Positions 18,266 through 28,236 of a stretch of DNA of 64,000 nt are shown one piece after another; position 1 is the first letter of the stretch, and each line of letters begins with the position of its first letter. A program made the position numbers and the translations under genes. The DNA comes from Pantoea sp. Lij88 (GTDB lineage Bacteria; Pseudomonadota; Gammaproteobacteria; Enterobacterales; Enterobacteriaceae): positions 3,410,001 to 3,474,000 of the forward strand of contig NZ_CP118269.1 in NCBI RefSeq assembly GCF_030062155.1, written 5' to 3'. The notes under the pieces were generated by a model. That model searched no databases, was not told where the DNA came from, and saw only the letters and a program-made list of their open reading frames with translations.

Positions 18266-18979
18266 TCAGGCTCTGTCGCGCAGCGCCTCCAGCTTCTCGC
18301 GCTGCCGACCGTCGGCGGTAAAGTTATCCTCCGCCAGCCAGCGCTGCAGACCCTTTTTCACCAGCGGCCATTCGCTGTCGATAATCGAGAACCAGCTGGT
18401 ATCACGCGAACGCCCTTTGTAGATAATCGCCTGGCGGAAATCACCTTCATAACGGAAACCGAGACGGGCCGCCGCCTTTCGGGAAGGGGCATTACAGCTG
18501 TCACATTTCCATTCATAACGGCGATAACCCAGCGTTTCAAAAGCGTAACGCATCAGCAAAAAATGCGCTTCCGTCGCCATACGGGTCTGCTTCAGCCGGG
18601 GTGAAAACGTGACATGCCCGACCTCCATCACGCCGTGTTCAGGCTGGATGCGCATTAACGACAGGCTGCCTGCCGCCTGCTCCGTAGCCAGATCGATCAC
18701 GGCGAAGTGCAGCGGGTCGCGGCTGGCCTCCAGCTGCTTTGCATAATCCTGAAACGCCTGCCGGTCATCAAACGGCCCCATAAACATATAGGTCCAGTCA
18801 CGCCCATCCTCAGCCAGCGACCACGCTTCAAACAGGGCATCGCTATGCCGTGCCACGCTGTAGGGCTCCAGCCGGCACGCCTGCCCGGTGAAAATCTGAT
18901 GCTGCGGTAATGGACGGGGTTGCCAGTCGGGTAAAGAGTGACCGACCGGCTGACCGAATTGATTCAGGTGTTGTGACAT
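18266..18979 (-). CDS. GNAT-family N-acetyltransferase (RimJ/RimL-type)
   Basis: 237-residue acetyltransferase of the RimJ/RimL-like class: ligand-binding segment ACRLEPYSVARHSDALFEA, central VMEVGHVTFSPRLKQTRMATEA with the acetyl-CoA loop region, and C-terminal NAPSRKAAARLGFRYEGDFR. The start at 18979 (MSQHLNQFGQPVG) has GGGAGG just upstream and is preferred to 19024. It is divergent from a MocR regulator, with a pair of direct repeats between them, so it is the probable MocR target. Substrate unknown. Confidence 0.88.
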   Translation of the reverse strand: MSQHLNQFGQPVGHSLPDWQPRPLPQHQIFTGQACRLEPYSVARHSDALFEAWSLAEDGRDWTYMFMGPFDDRQAFQDYAKQLEASRDPLHFAVIDLATEQAAGSLSLMRIQPEHGVMEVGHVTFSPRLKQTRMATEAHFLLMRYAFETLGYRRYEWKCDSCNAPSRKAAARLGFRYEGDFRQAIIYKGRSRDTSWFSIIDSEWPLVKKGLQRWLAEDNFTADGRQREKLEALRDRA

Positions 18980-19014
18980 ATCGCCTCCCGGCTGCAGATG
19001 ATATCCGCAGATTG

Positions 19015-19052
19015 CCACTATCATGGTGGGTTAAAAAGTACCACAATCATGG
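19015..19052. repeat. Direct repeat pair, candidate MocR binding site
   Basis: CCACTATCATGG (19015-19026) and CCACAATCATGG (19041-19052) match at 11 of 12 positions and start 26 bases apart, between the divergent GNAT and MocR genes. MocR/GabR-type regulators are known to bind direct repeats in such divergent gaps. Confidence 0.65.
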
Positions 19053-19079
19053 AAAATGATAGATCCACGGGAGCCGACG

Positions 19080-20528
19080 ATGAAGCCAGAGATCCCCCCT
19101 TTGCTGCTGGCACCATTGATACCCGCCGCCGGGACGACGCTGCAGCAGCAACTCTATCAGCGGATAAAGCAGGGCATTTTGCAAGGTCAGCTTGCCGCTG
19201 GTGCGATGTTACCGGCGACACGGCAGCTGGCAGTTGAGCTGCAGGTGTCGCGGAACACCGTACTTAACGTCTGGACCCAGCTGCAGGCTGAGGGCTATCT
19301 GATGAGCGATCGACAGGGTAGCCGCGTCAGCTCACTGGCTTTGCCTGCCGGGCAGGCGGATGACGACACGCTAGCCAGCTGGCCGCTGGCAAAACGGATT
19401 GAGCCCTTTCACCGAAGCCAGTGGATCGACACCGGCTCATTGCCGCTGCGACCTGGCATACCCGCCCTGAACCATTTCCCGATGGCAGCATGGCGCCGGG
19501 CGCTGAGTCAGGTAATGAGTCACCCGCCACCGCAGCTACTCGGCTATGGCGATCCCTTTGGCGAAGCAGAATTGCGGGCCGTACTGGCGCAACAGTTGCG
19601 TATCACGCGCGGTGTACGTTGTGACCCCGGACAGATTGTGATTACTGAAGGTGTGCAGCAGGCGTTAACGCTGTGTGTCGCCCTGCTGAGTAATCCGGGC
19701 GATCATGGCTGGATTGAGGAGCCGGGTTATCGCAATGCCAAATCGGCTCTGCAGGCCGGGGAGCTTAACGTTGTCCCGGTCCGCACCGATGAACAGGGAA
19801 TGGCCCCGGAGCCGGGACACTGGAAACAGACTCCGCCCCGTCTGATTTATACGACACCTACCCATCAGTATCCCACTGGCGTCGTCATGAGTGCGGCCCG
19901 GCGTCTGGCGCTGATTGCCGCTGCACAGCAGCACCAGGCCTGGATTATTGAAGATGATTATGATGGCGACTTCCATTACCACGGCGAGCCCATTATGGCG
20001 ATGCAGGGCATGACCGAGAATGCCCCGGTTATCTATCTCGGCTCATTCAGCAAGACGCTGTTCCCTGCGCTGCGTATCGGTTTTATGGTGCTGCCCGCGC
20101 CGCTGGTCAGCCGTCTGCGACCGGCACTGCATCAGATCCTGCGCGGCGGAAACCGGCTGGAGCAACAGGCGTTGGCTCGTTTTATTCTCAATGGGGATTA
20201 TCGCCGCCATCTGGGCAAAATGCGTCGTCTCTATCGTCAGAGACAGGCATTGCTGCGAACTGAACTGCAGCGCGCTGCGGGTGAGGCGATTCCGTTGCTG
20301 GGCGGTGACAGCGGTATGCATCTGGTGCTGCCGCTCGATCTTGATCGGGACGACGTCGCTATCACCCGCACACTGCTTCAGGCGGGCTACGCGCCCACGG
20401 CCCTCTCGACCTTCTATCTGAGCGAACCGGTACAGCAGGGCCTGGTTATTGGCTATGGCAACTGCAGCGACACGCAAATGACCGCAGCGACGCGCCAGCT
20501 AAGTCGCCTGCTCGGCTGGCCCGGATAA
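19080..20528 (+). CDS. MocR/PdxR-type regulator with aminotransferase domain
   Basis: 482-residue PLP-dependent regulator: an N-terminal GntR winged helix (LYQRIKQGILQGQLAAGAMLPATRQLAVEL) fused to a class I aminotransferase-fold domain. The PLP lysine lies in YLGSFSKTLFPALRIGFMV, and the cofactor aspartate in WIIEDDYDGDF. Members sense PLP or amino-compounds and control vitamin B6 or amino-acid genes. The start at 19080 is supported by GGGAG six bases upstream. The divergent acetyltransferase gene is the likely target. Confidence 0.9.
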   Translation: MKPEIPPLLLAPLIPAAGTTLQQQLYQRIKQGILQGQLAAGAMLPATRQLAVELQVSRNTVLNVWTQLQAEGYLMSDRQGSRVSSLALPAGQADDDTLASWPLAKRIEPFHRSQWIDTGSLPLRPGIPALNHFPMAAWRRALSQVMSHPPPQLLGYGDPFGEAELRAVLAQQLRITRGVRCDPGQIVITEGVQQALTLCVALLSNPGDHGWIEEPGYRNAKSALQAGELNVVPVRTDEQGMAPEPGHWKQTPPRLIYTTPTHQYPTGVVMSAARRLALIAAAQQHQAWIIEDDYDGDFHYHGEPIMAMQGMTENAPVIYLGSFSKTLFPALRIGFMVLPAPLVSRLRPALHQILRGGNRLEQQALARFILNGDYRRHLGKMRRLYRQRQALLRTELQRAAGEAIPLLGGDSGMHLVLPLDLDRDDVAITRTLLQAGYAPTALSTFYLSEPVQQGLVIGYGNCSDTQMTAATRQLSRLLGWPG

Positions 20529-20533
20529 CTCAA

Positions 20534-21619
20534 TCATTCCGCGCTGATGAGGCTGGCCGGTGCAGCTATCGACTGGCGGATCATCAGACGGGCATCAAAG
20601 CGCGGCATCGGTCCGACGGCTTCGCCGCGTATTTCCGCAATCAGGCGTCGTGCCGCTTCACGCCCCATCTCATACACCGGTTGCGCCACCACCGTCAGCG
20701 GCGGCGTGACAATCTCACTCCACGGAAAATTGTCATACATCACAAATGAGAGATCGTCAGGGATTCGCAGTCCGCGCTGCGTCACTTCGCGCAGCAGCCA
20801 CATCGCGACCACGCTGTCAGAGGCCACCAGCGCCGTGGGCGGCTGCGGACGCTGCCACAGCTCAGCCACGATACGGGCAATCTCCGCTTCATCCAGCGCG
20901 TTCACTTTCACCAGCGCCGGATCAAATTCCACACCCGCGGCGGCAAAAGCCTGCATCATGCCGCCAACGCGCTGGGCGACCGGCGTCAGGCCAAAATCGC
21001 CTGGCGTGCTGTAGTCGGTTGCCAGTGCCATGCTGGTGATATAGGCAATCTGGTGATGGCCTGCCTCCAGTAACCGTGAAGTCGCTTCTGCAGCAACGTC
21101 AGTAAATTCGCAGCAGATCGCCTCCACATCAAGGTCAGTCACTGCGCGATCAAATAATTTCAGCGCTCTGCTCTCTTCCAGCACCTGAGTCAGGTGACTA
21201 TTGAGATGGAACTCTGAACAACAGGGCGCAACGATAATACCGTCGACCCGCTTTTCCAGCATCACGCGCACCGCATCCTGCTCAGCCTGTAGTTTTTCAT
21301 CGCTATTACTGAGCAGCAGATGGTAACCGGCCGAGCGCGCCACATCCGCCATGCCGCGCAGCGCCAGGCCAAAATGGGGGTTTTCGATATCGCCGACAAT
21401 CACCCCAATGGTATTGGAGCGTCCGGTGTTCATGCTGCGGGCCAGGGCGTTCAGACGATAGCCCAGCGCGGCGGCCGCGCTATTGACCCGCTCCTGCACC
21501 TCATCACTCACCGCCCCATAGCCTCCCAGCGCGCGCGCCGCCTGAGCTTTGGAGACTTTTGCTGCACGTGCCACATCTGCCACGGTAGGCGCTTTCGATT
21601 GTCGTTTCTGACTCGTCAT
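20534..21619 (-). CDS. LacI-family regulator of the ABC transporter operon
   Basis: 361 residues with an N-terminal LacI helix-turn-helix ([21 protein letters not shown]), a hinge helix [11 protein letters not shown] and a periplasmic-binding-like sensor domain. It is divergent from the ABC/oxidase operon, and the gap carries two copies of one strong palindrome, so local repression with inducer release is expected. The ATG at 21619 has a poor ribosome site; a short frame beginning at 21686 with AAGGAG runs into it in another frame. It converges on the MocR gene with a five-base gap. Confidence 0.9.
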   Translation of the reverse strand: MTSQKRQSKAPTVADVARAAKVSKAQAARALGGYGAVSDEVQERVNSAAAALGYRLNALARSMNTGRSNTIGVIVGDIENPHFGLALRGMADVARSAGYHLLLSNSDEKLQAEQDAVRVMLEKRVDGIIVAPCCSEFHLNSHLTQVLEESRALKLFDRAVTDLDVEAICCEFTDVAAEATSRLLEAGHHQIAYITSMALATDYSTPGDFGLTPVAQRVGGMMQAFAAAGVEFDPALVKVNALDEAEIARIVAELWQRPQPPTALVASDSVVAMWLLREVTQRGLRIPDDLSFVMYDNFPWSEIVTPPLTVVAQPVYEMGREAARRLIAEIRGEAVGPMPRFDARLMIRQSIAAPASLISAE

Positions 21620-21696
21620 AATTATTTTGAATCACAGGTTGATGACAGGAATATTGACGCCGAAAAAAGGCTGTGCTTAAACTCATTGTAACTCCT

Positions 21697-21710
21697 TGAG
21701 ACCGGTCTCA
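21697..21710. promoter_or_regulatory. LacI-type operator O1
   Basis: TGAGACCGGTCTCA, a perfect 14-base palindrome with a central CG, 78 bases upstream of the LacI gene. An identical core recurs at 21742-21755. It is probably the autoregulatory half of a looping operator pair. Confidence 0.82.
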
Positions 21711-21740
21711 CAATGCCCACGTCTTAAGGTGCCACCTGTG

Positions 21741-21763
21741 TTGAGACCGGTCTCAATTATAAT
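21741..21763 (+). promoter_or_regulatory. LacI-type operator O2 with -10 box of the ABC operon
   Basis: TTGAGACCGGTCTCAA (21741-21756) is a perfect 16-base palindrome, followed one base later by a consensus -10 TATAAT (21758-21763). Operator centres O1 and O2 are 45 bases apart. A bound repressor here would block RNA polymerase directly. Confidence 0.82.
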
Positions 21764-21812
21764 CGCTGGCTCAACAGTCTCTGATGTTTAAACCTGCAAA
21801 AACGGATGAGCT

Positions 21813-22625
21813 ATGAAATCGCAAACCACCCTGGGCAAACTGCTCGGCACCACGCTCGCACTCTGTTCACTTTCGTTCTGTACGCTGGCTGCCAGCGATA
21901 ATAATCCTTATGGGCTGATCGAACCGGGTCAGCTACGCGTCGCCAGCGTCGGCGACTCCAAACCCTACACCTTCACGGATGCCAGCGGCCAGTTCACCGG
22001 TTTCGACGTCGAATTCTTCAGAGATGTCGCCCACCGTATCGGGATCGATAAGGTCGATTTTATTGGTCAGGACTTCTCGGCCATCATGCCAGCCGTGGCC
22101 AACGGTCAGTATGACGCGGCAGTGGCGGCTATCGGCATCACCCCGGCGCGGGAAAAGACGGTCGACTTTTCGACCGGCTATCTGGCGGGATTTCTCACCG
22201 TTCTCACCCGCTCTGACAGTGGCGTGAAGGATGTCGCCAGCCTGGCAAAACGCCGGCTTGGCGTTGTCCAGGGCACGCTGCAGGAGAGCTATGCCGTCGA
22301 ACATTTCCCCCAGACCGATCTGGTTCGCTTCCCGGATAACAACAGCGCTGTCTCCGCGCTGAACAACGGCACGCTCGACGCCATCTTCCTCGACTACGAG
22401 GCGGCCAAAAGCTACGCCGAACGCTTCAAGCTGGTCTCTGCCGCCGACATCCCTTCGTTTGAGGCACCGGCTGGCATTGCCATTGCTAAAGGCAAACCCG
22501 CCTTCAAGGCTGCGCTGGACAAGGCCATCAAAGCCGCCATGCAGGATGGCACCTGGAAACGACTTTATGAGAAGTGGTTCCCCGGATCGCCAATGCCCAA
22601 ACAGTATCTGCCTGGCGGCCAGTAA
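21813..22625 (+). CDS. ABC transporter substrate-binding protein, amino-acid type
   Basis: 270-residue periplasmic protein with a Sec signal peptide (cleavage probably after SFCTLAA, near residue 27). It is a family 3 solute-binding protein: [58 protein letters not shown] and the C-terminal [10 protein letters not shown]. Family 3 proteins bind polar amino acids, opines or related compounds. It opens a four-gene operon with a permease, an ATPase and an FAD oxidase under LacI control. Confidence 0.92.
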   Translation: MKSQTTLGKLLGTTLALCSLSFCTLAASDNNPYGLIEPGQLRVASVGDSKPYTFTDASGQFTGFDVEFFRDVAHRIGIDKVDFIGQDFSAIMPAVANGQYDAAVAAIGITPAREKTVDFSTGYLAGFLTVLTRSDSGVKDVASLAKRRLGVVQGTLQESYAVEHFPQTDLVRFPDNNSAVSALNNGTLDAIFLDYEAAKSYAERFKLVSAADIPSFEAPAGIAIAKGKPAFKAALDKAIKAAMQDGTWKRLYEKWFPGSPMPKQYLPGGQ

Positions 22626-22686
22626 AGACGCGGACGTTCGCGTCCTGAGTTAACCGGGGGAAACCCCGCCCTGAATGGAGACGGCG

Positions 22687-23493
22687 ATGGACTTGCTCAC
22701 GATTCTTTCCCGCACCTTCTTTGATTTTCCATCCATGATGGAAGTGCTGCCGCAGATGCTGACCACCGGGCTGGTCAATACGGTCATTATCTCGCTGGCG
22801 GCAACGCTGCTCGGCACGCTGTTTGGCCTTCTGCTGGCGCTGATGGGCATCTCGCCCTCACGCTGGATTCGGCTGCCTGCCCGGCTCTATACCGATCTGT
22901 TTCGCGGTCTGCCTTCGATTCTGACCATCCTTCTGATTGGTCAGGGCCTGGCGCGTTTCAGCTATCAGCTGTTCGGTCCGACGCCCTACCCGCTGGGGAT
23001 CTTTGCCCTTAGCCTGATCGCCAGCGCTTATATGGGCGAGATTTTCCGCGCGGGGATTCAGAGTGTGGAACGCGGCCAGATGGAAGCCTGCCGCGCGCTG
23101 GGAATGAGTTATGGCCGGGCGATGCGACTGGTGGTGATCCCGCAGGGGATCCGCCGTGTGCTGCCCGCCATCGTTAACCAGTTCATCGCCATCATCAAAG
23201 ACTCCTCGCTGGTCTACCTGCTGGGCCTGATGACCCAGCAGCGGGAACTGTTCCGTGTGGGTCAGGATGCGGCGGTGCTCACCGGTAACCTGTCTCCCCT
23301 GATGCTGGCCGGACTGTTCTATCTGATCATCACTGTGCCGCTGACGCACATGGTCAACTATGTCGATGTGCGCTATCGCACCGGTCGCCGTCGCCTGACG
23401 GCTCCGCAAAGCGGCTTAAAAGAGGTGGATGAAGTCAGGCAGCCCAGCGTCGCACTGGTCACACATCCCCGCATCGGAGGCAACCATGAATAA
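22687..23493 (+). CDS. ABC transporter permease, His/Glu/Gln-type
   Basis: 268-residue inner-membrane permease with about five helices. The ATPase-coupling loop is visible as [30 protein letters not shown], and the N-terminal [25 protein letters not shown] is typical of the HisM/GlnP group. The start at 22687 ([11 protein letters not shown]) is favoured because GGAG lies seven bases before it; 22675 is an alternative. Its end overlaps the ATPase start by eight bases, indicating translational coupling. Confidence 0.92.
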   Translation: MDLLTILSRTFFDFPSMMEVLPQMLTTGLVNTVIISLAATLLGTLFGLLLALMGISPSRWIRLPARLYTDLFRGLPSILTILLIGQGLARFSYQLFGPTPYPLGIFALSLIASAYMGEIFRAGIQSVERGQMEACRALGMSYGRAMRLVVIPQGIRRVLPAIVNQFIAIIKDSSLVYLLGLMTQQRELFRVGQDAAVLTGNLSPLMLAGLFYLIITVPLTHMVNYVDVRYRTGRRRLTAPQSGLKEVDEVRQPSVALVTHPRIGGNHE

Positions 23494-24247
23494 CCTGAAC
23501 AGCAACCCTGCCGCGACCTGGCACGGTGCCAGCCTGGAGCTGCGCGATCTGACGCTGGCCTATGGCCCGATTGAAGTGCTGCTTAAGGTCTCGCTGCGGG
23601 TCGCGCCTGGCAGCACTACCTGCATCATCGGGCCATCCGGCTCGGGTAAATCGACGCTGCTGCGCGGTATTAACCGCCTGCATGAACCGCAATCCGGGGA
23701 TGTTTTACTGGCTGACCGATCCGTGCTGCACGACAAACCTGATGCGCTGCGGCTGCGGATTGGCATGGTGTTTCAGCACTTCAATCTCTTCCCCGATCAC
23801 AGCGCGCTGGAGAATGTGGCACTCGCCCCGTGGCGGGTCAAAGGCCTGCCTAAGGCACAGGCGATGGCAATTGCGCGTAAGCGGCTGGAAGAGGTCGGTC
23901 TGGGACAGCGCGCGGACCACCGGCCACGCGATCTCTCCGGTGGCCAGCAGCAACGGGTCGCGATCGCCCGTGCGCTGGCGATGGATCCCGAAGTCATGCT
24001 GTTTGATGAGGCGACCTCTGCGCTCGATCCCGAACTGGTGAAAGGTGTCCTGACGCTGATGGCGGATCTCTGTCGTCGCGGCATGACAATGGTGGTGGTG
24101 ACACATGAAATGGGCTTTGCGCGCAAAGTGGCGGATCAGGTGGTGTTTATGGACGAAGGCGAGATTGTTGAAGTCGGGCCACCAGGCGCCATTTTTGATG
24201 CACCGCAGTCACCGCGACTGCAACGTTTTCTCTCTGAAGTGCTGTAA
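23486..24247 (+). CDS. ABC transporter ATP-binding protein, polar amino acid type
   Basis: 253-residue ATPase of the HisP/GlnQ class. Walker A is GPSGSGKST, the Q-loop is [18 protein letters not shown], the signature is [15 protein letters not shown], Walker B is [11 protein letters not shown], and the H-loop is VTHEMGFA. The start at 23486 (MNNLNSNPA) has GGAGG six bases upstream and lies within the permease 3' end. It powers import of the ligand captured by the binding protein two genes upstream. Confidence 0.95.
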   Translation: MNNLNSNPAATWHGASLELRDLTLAYGPIEVLLKVSLRVAPGSTTCIIGPSGSGKSTLLRGINRLHEPQSGDVLLADRSVLHDKPDALRLRIGMVFQHFNLFPDHSALENVALAPWRVKGLPKAQAMAIARKRLEEVGLGQRADHRPRDLSGGQQQRVAIARALAMDPEVMLFDEATSALDPELVKGVLTLMADLCRRGMTMVVVTHEMGFARKVADQVVFMDEGEIVEVGPPGAIFDAPQSPRLQRFLSEVL

Positions 24248-24266
24248 CTGAGTAAGGAACCTGATA

Positions 24267-25379
24267 ATGGCAGTAAAAAATGAAATGAAAGTCGTGGTAC
24301 TGGGTGGTGGCGTCATCGGTGTCTCGACGGCGCTGGAGCTGACCAGACGGGGTGCGGCGGTCACGCTGGTGACCGAAGGCGCGCTCTGCTCCGGCGCATC
24401 GGGACGTTCGCTGTCGTGGCTTAACTCTGCGGGTGAACGCTCCCGGCCCTATCACGCACTGCGCATGGCGGGCATCGATCGCTATCGCACCCTGTTTGCT
24501 CAGCATCCTGACCTCGACTGGCTGCGTTTTGATGGCGGAGTCTGCTGGTTCAGCGACGATGAGGCCGGAACGCAGGCGCGGCATGCCTATGAAAAAGCAC
24601 ATGGTTACGACTCGCAGCTCATGACCGCGGATAACGTGGCACTGGCAGATGCGACGATCGATCCCGATGCGCTGCCGTCACAGGCGATATTTAATGCCGG
24701 TGAAGGCTGGGTCAGCCTGCCACAGCTGACCGATTATCTGGTGAATCAGTTCCGGGCGCACGGGGGTGAAGTGATAGAACACGCCGGTAAAGCCAGTGTG
24801 ATCACCGAGGATGGCCGGGCCTGCGGCATCCGCAGTGAGCTGGGTGAACTGCGGGCCGATGTGGTGGTGGTCGCCTGCGGCCCCTGGACACCGGATGTGG
24901 TTGCGCCACTGGGCGTGACGATCCCCAACGGATCGCCCGTCTCCATGCTGGTGATCACGGAGCCGAGCAGACATGAACTCAAAGCGGTGCTGAACACGCC
25001 CCGCGCCGCTATCCGGCCCAACCCTGGCAACCGTTACGCCCTGGATCATGACTGGTACGAAGAGGATATCCGGCAGCTGGCCGGAGGCGATTATCAGATT
25101 GATAAGCAGGTCGTGGCAAAGCTGGCTGAGGAAGCAAGCCGCCTGTTGCGTGGCAACGAGTCGCTCAGCGTCGAGAGCTGGAAAATTGGCCTGAAGCCGA
25201 TTCCCGGTGATGGCGATCCGGTGCTGGGCCAGCTGCAGAAGGTGCCGGGCTGTTATGTGGCGTTCACACATTCGGGTGCAACGCTGGCGCTGATTGTCGG
25301 GGAATTACTGGCGGATGAGATCGTAAGCGGCGAGAAGCATCCGATGCTGGCAAGCTTTGGTGCGGAGCGTTTCAGCTAA
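24267..25379 (+). CDS. FAD-dependent oxidoreductase, D-amino-acid oxidase type
   Basis: 370-residue DAO-family flavoprotein. The FAD-binding Rossmann motif VVVLGGGVIGVSTALEL (glycines 13, 15, 18) opens it, followed by GALCSGASGRSLSWLN, and the C-terminal half has GLKPIPGDGDPVLGQ and TLALIVGELLADEIV, typical of the family. It is last in the LacI-controlled ABC operon, so it probably oxidises the imported compound, perhaps a D-amino acid, a secondary amine or an opine-like compound. The substrate is inference. A strong terminator follows. Confidence 0.87.
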   Translation: MAVKNEMKVVVLGGGVIGVSTALELTRRGAAVTLVTEGALCSGASGRSLSWLNSAGERSRPYHALRMAGIDRYRTLFAQHPDLDWLRFDGGVCWFSDDEAGTQARHAYEKAHGYDSQLMTADNVALADATIDPDALPSQAIFNAGEGWVSLPQLTDYLVNQFRAHGGEVIEHAGKASVITEDGRACGIRSELGELRADVVVVACGPWTPDVVAPLGVTIPNGSPVSMLVITEPSRHELKAVLNTPRAAIRPNPGNRYALDHDWYEEDIRQLAGGDYQIDKQVVAKLAEEASRLLRGNESLSVESWKIGLKPIPGDGDPVLGQLQKVPGCYVAFTHSGATLALIVGELLADEIVSGEKHPMLASFGAERFS

Positions 25380-25411
25380 AAAAAAGCCGGTCATCACGAC
25401 CGGCTTTTTTA
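25377..25411. terminator. Bidirectional terminator
   Basis: Stem AGCCGGTC / GACCGGCT with a five-base loop, flanked by A-run and T-run on both sides, between the convergent FAD oxidase and RcnB-like genes. It can end transcription from both directions. Confidence 0.92.
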
Positions 25412-25424
25412 TTTATCCACGGAA

Positions 25425-25940
25425 TCAGCCACGGAAGAAGATATCGCCCGATTTACCCATGACAATTTTGCCGGTGTCATTGGTAATCAGGATGTAGTTG
25501 GCGTTGATATAAGCCCAGTGGGTATCTGCCTGCGGAGCGGGCAGATTACGCTTTTGCCACTCAGTGATGGTGTAGGTTTTATCGGTGTATTTCTCTGGCA
25601 CGATGTCACCGATTTTGTACTCTTTGTAGTCGATGATGATGGTGCTGAGTTCGTAATTAGGGCGCGAGCCATTAGACGGTGCCGGAGAAGTCGGCGTCGT
25701 CGGCGTAATGCCATCATTAGATTGTGAGCTGGTCTGTGGCTGGTTTTGCGCGGCACCGGCATCCGGCTGAACGCTGCCCGTATCAGGCGTAGCGGGCTGG
25801 GCACCAGGAGTCGCGGGCTGAATCTGCGGCGGTGGCGGAACGGTATCCGTTGCTTCGCCAGCGGCCTGTACACCGGGGATCAGGCTCAGCGAGCCAACCA
25901 GTAATCCCATTGATAAAAGAACACGTTGAGTCCTGCGCAT
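25425..25940 (-). CDS. RcnB-family periplasmic protein
   Basis: 171-residue secreted protein: signal peptide (cleavage after PGVQA, near residue 26), a long low-complexity Pro/Gln/Thr/Ser-rich linker (about 30-95), then a C-terminal RcnB-type domain with YKEYKIGDIVPEKYTDKTY, WQKRNLPAPQADTHW and YILITNDTGKIV. RcnB influences nickel and cobalt efflux in E. coli, but many paralogues have no known role. The start at 25940 (MRRTQRVLL) is chosen over a GTG at 25952, because it gives a standard signal peptide. The disordered linker is longer than in RcnB. Confidence 0.75.
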   Translation of the reverse strand: MRRTQRVLLSMGLLVGSLSLIPGVQAAGEATDTVPPPPQIQPATPGAQPATPDTGSVQPDAGAAQNQPQTSSQSNDGITPTTPTSPAPSNGSRPNYELSTIIIDYKEYKIGDIVPEKYTDKTYTITEWQKRNLPAPQADTHWAYINANYILITNDTGKIVMGKSGDIFFRG

Positions 25941-26072
25941 AATGATTTCCACGTTGAATTTTGACAGTCAGGCTAAAGACAATTTTTATCGCACTTCAGT
26001 TCCGGTGTGCTGACGCTATGTGTAAGGAAAAACAGCGCTATTCACTTTACTGCACACAGCTCAGGTAACGGA

Positions 26073-27326
26073 TCACTGTGCGACCACTTTATCCTGAGTT
26101 GCCAGATCGACCAACAACGCAATGCCTAAATAGTTGCTCCAGTTAAAGCCGTTCTGCAGCACCACAATCGCATTGCCGTGACGTTTATCGTAGCCGATAA
26201 AACTGGCGTAGCCGCCAATATAACCCACCTGATAGGTGATCTGCTGCCCTTCGATGGTGTCGGTAACCCAGGCGATATTCTGCGCCTGCGCGCCTTGCTG
26301 ATACCAGGGCCGGTTCACCGCCGCAAAAGCCCGATCCCGCGCCGTATCACCGGTGGTATTGAGGTGCGCACGCAGATAAGCACTCAGATCGCGCGCATTA
26401 CTGTAAAGACTGGCCGCGGCCACCATGTTGCCATGAAAATGCCAGTCTGGCGTCAGCGTACCACGGCGGATGAATTTCGGCTGATCGCCGGCATGGCCGA
26501 GGGCACGCAGCGGATAACCCGGCAGCGTTTCCGGCTCAAAACTGCTCTGATTCATCTTTAACGGCGTAAAGATCAGCTGTGACGCGAGTGTCTGAATGTC
26601 CTGATGAAAACGGGTGCGCACGATAAAACCGAGCAGCGCATAGCCGAGGTTTGAGTAGTGTGGCATGCGTACCGCGGGTACTGAGAAATCCGCCAGATAA
26701 CTCAGCAGCTTGTCGCTGTCGAGATTGCCATAGAAGTTCTCGCCCGTGTCCAGATAACGAACGAACTGCAGCAGCATCGGCAAATCCATATCCTGACGCG
26801 GCAGACCTGAGGTATGCGTCACAAGTTGCAGCAGCGTGATGCGCCGTGCGTCGGCGCTAAGGTGAACGTCCGCGGGCAGCAGATCCGCCAGGGTATCGCT
26901 CCAGTGCAGCCTGCCCTGTTCTACCAGCTGGATAATCACTTCTGCCGTCACGCCTTTACTCAGCGAGCCCAGCGCAAACAGGGTATCGGGCGTGATCGGA
27001 TAGCGATGCACCCGATCCGTAACGCCGAAAGGGTAATAACGGGTCGGGCCGCCGCGATGAATGACCGCGATACTGATGCCAGGCACCTGCTTCTGCTGCA
27101 TGTAATGCTGCACTATGTCATCGACATTTTCGTGAAAGGTGGCGTGCGTCAGATAAACGCGATCGCCGACCGGCGCGGAAGTTTGCGACAGGGTACCGCA
27201 GCCCGTCAGCAGAAAGATCACGGCTGGCAGGATGCGCGTCATGAATCTGCCGCTCCACTGACCAACCTGGGTCATCAGTCTGAGGAATAGCGCAACAGCC
27301 CGGCTGCCGGAAAATCCATTTTTCAT
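26073..27326 (-). CDS. Serine hydrolase, class C beta-lactamase-like lipoprotein
   Basis: 417-residue penicillin-binding-protein/AmpC-fold hydrolase. The catalytic SxxK motif is SLSK in FALGSLSKGVTAEV, the second motif YSN is in HYSNLGYALLG, and the third-motif region lies near YQVGYIGGYASFIGY. A lipobox (LLTGC) near residue 43 suggests outer-membrane anchoring; a start at 27242 (MTRILPAVIFLLTGC) would give a conventional short lipoprotein signal and may be the true start. Relatives include AmpH-like peptidases and esterases; whether it acts on peptidoglycan is unknown. Confidence 0.82.
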   Translation of the reverse strand: MKNGFSGSRAVALFLRLMTQVGQWSGRFMTRILPAVIFLLTGCGTLSQTSAPVGDRVYLTHATFHENVDDIVQHYMQQKQVPGISIAVIHRGGPTRYYPFGVTDRVHRYPITPDTLFALGSLSKGVTAEVIIQLVEQGRLHWSDTLADLLPADVHLSADARRITLLQLVTHTSGLPRQDMDLPMLLQFVRYLDTGENFYGNLDSDKLLSYLADFSVPAVRMPHYSNLGYALLGFIVRTRFHQDIQTLASQLIFTPLKMNQSSFEPETLPGYPLRALGHAGDQPKFIRRGTLTPDWHFHGNMVAAASLYSNARDLSAYLRAHLNTTGDTARDRAFAAVNRPWYQQGAQAQNIAWVTDTIEGQQITYQVGYIGGYASFIGYDKRHGNAIVVLQNGFNWSNYLGIALLVDLATQDKVVAQ

Positions 27327-27567
27327 TTAATAATCATCAGGTTAATTTTATTTAACACGCAGCAGGCTCAATATAGCGCAAAAATGTACCATAAAGTGCT
27401 GCAGGCTATCGCTTGTACAACGGGGTCAAAGTGGTGTTAAACGCGGTTTAACCACGGCGTGTTGCCCGAAGATGGTTAGCTGTGTTGCGGCCCACAAGGG
27501 TGTACACTGCTGCGGTTTTACGGCTCAACGCCGCGCTGAAATTTTGAAATGCCCGGGAGGCAACCGC

Positions 27568-28236
27568 ATGAAAGAAGGCCCACTGTCCGAAAAAGAGCTG
27601 CAATGGCTGGAAGATATGCTGGAAAAATATGGCAGCGAAGCGTCGATTATTGATGTCTCCGAGCTGGATGGCCTGCTGACTGCTGTCCTCTCCGGCCCTG
27701 TCACCGTTGAACCCAGCCAGTGGCTGGTTGCCCTGTGGGGTGGCGAGAAGCAGATTCCAAAATGGAGCAACGAACGTGAAATGACGCGCTTTATGTCGCT
27801 CTGCTTCCAGCATATGAATGATGTGGCTGACCGCTTATCTGAATTCCCGGAGCAGTTCGAACCGCTGTTTGGCATCCGCGAGATGGAAGGTCTGGAATTT
27901 ACCGTGGTGGAAGAGTGGTGCTTCGGTTACATGCGCGGTGTCGCGCTGACCGACTGGTCTGCCCTGCCTGCGGATCTGCAGCCTGCGCTGGATGCTATCG
28001 CCCTGCACGGCGTGGAAGAGAACCTCGAAAAGATTGACACCATGACGCCGGACGAGATGGAAGCCAGTATTGAGGCGATCCGCCCTGCTGCGCTGGCGCT
28101 GCACGATCACTGGATCTCCCAGCCGGAAGCGATTCCTGTGCCACAGAAGCCTGTCTCGGCAGAGAAACTGCCTGGTCGCAACGATCCCTGCCCGTGCGGC
28201 AGCGGCAAGAAATATAAGCAGTGCTGTCTGCATTGA
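27568..28236 (+). CDS. yecA: UPF0149 family protein YecA with SEC-C metal-binding tail
   Basis: 222 residues: an N-terminal all-helical UPF0149 domain ([42 protein letters not shown]) and a C-terminal SEC-C zinc motif [14 protein letters not shown]. coli YecA has the same layout and has been linked to ribosomes and SecA-related targeting; its role is not settled. GGGAGG lies seven bases before the ATG at 27568; the longer frame from 27472 lacks support. Confidence 0.93.
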   Translation: MKEGPLSEKELQWLEDMLEKYGSEASIIDVSELDGLLTAVLSGPVTVEPSQWLVALWGGEKQIPKWSNEREMTRFMSLCFQHMNDVADRLSEFPEQFEPLFGIREMEGLEFTVVEEWCFGYMRGVALTDWSALPADLQPALDAIALHGVEENLEKIDTMTPDEMEASIEAIRPAALALHDHWISQPEAIPVPQKPVSAEKLPGRNDPCPCGSGKKYKQCCLH

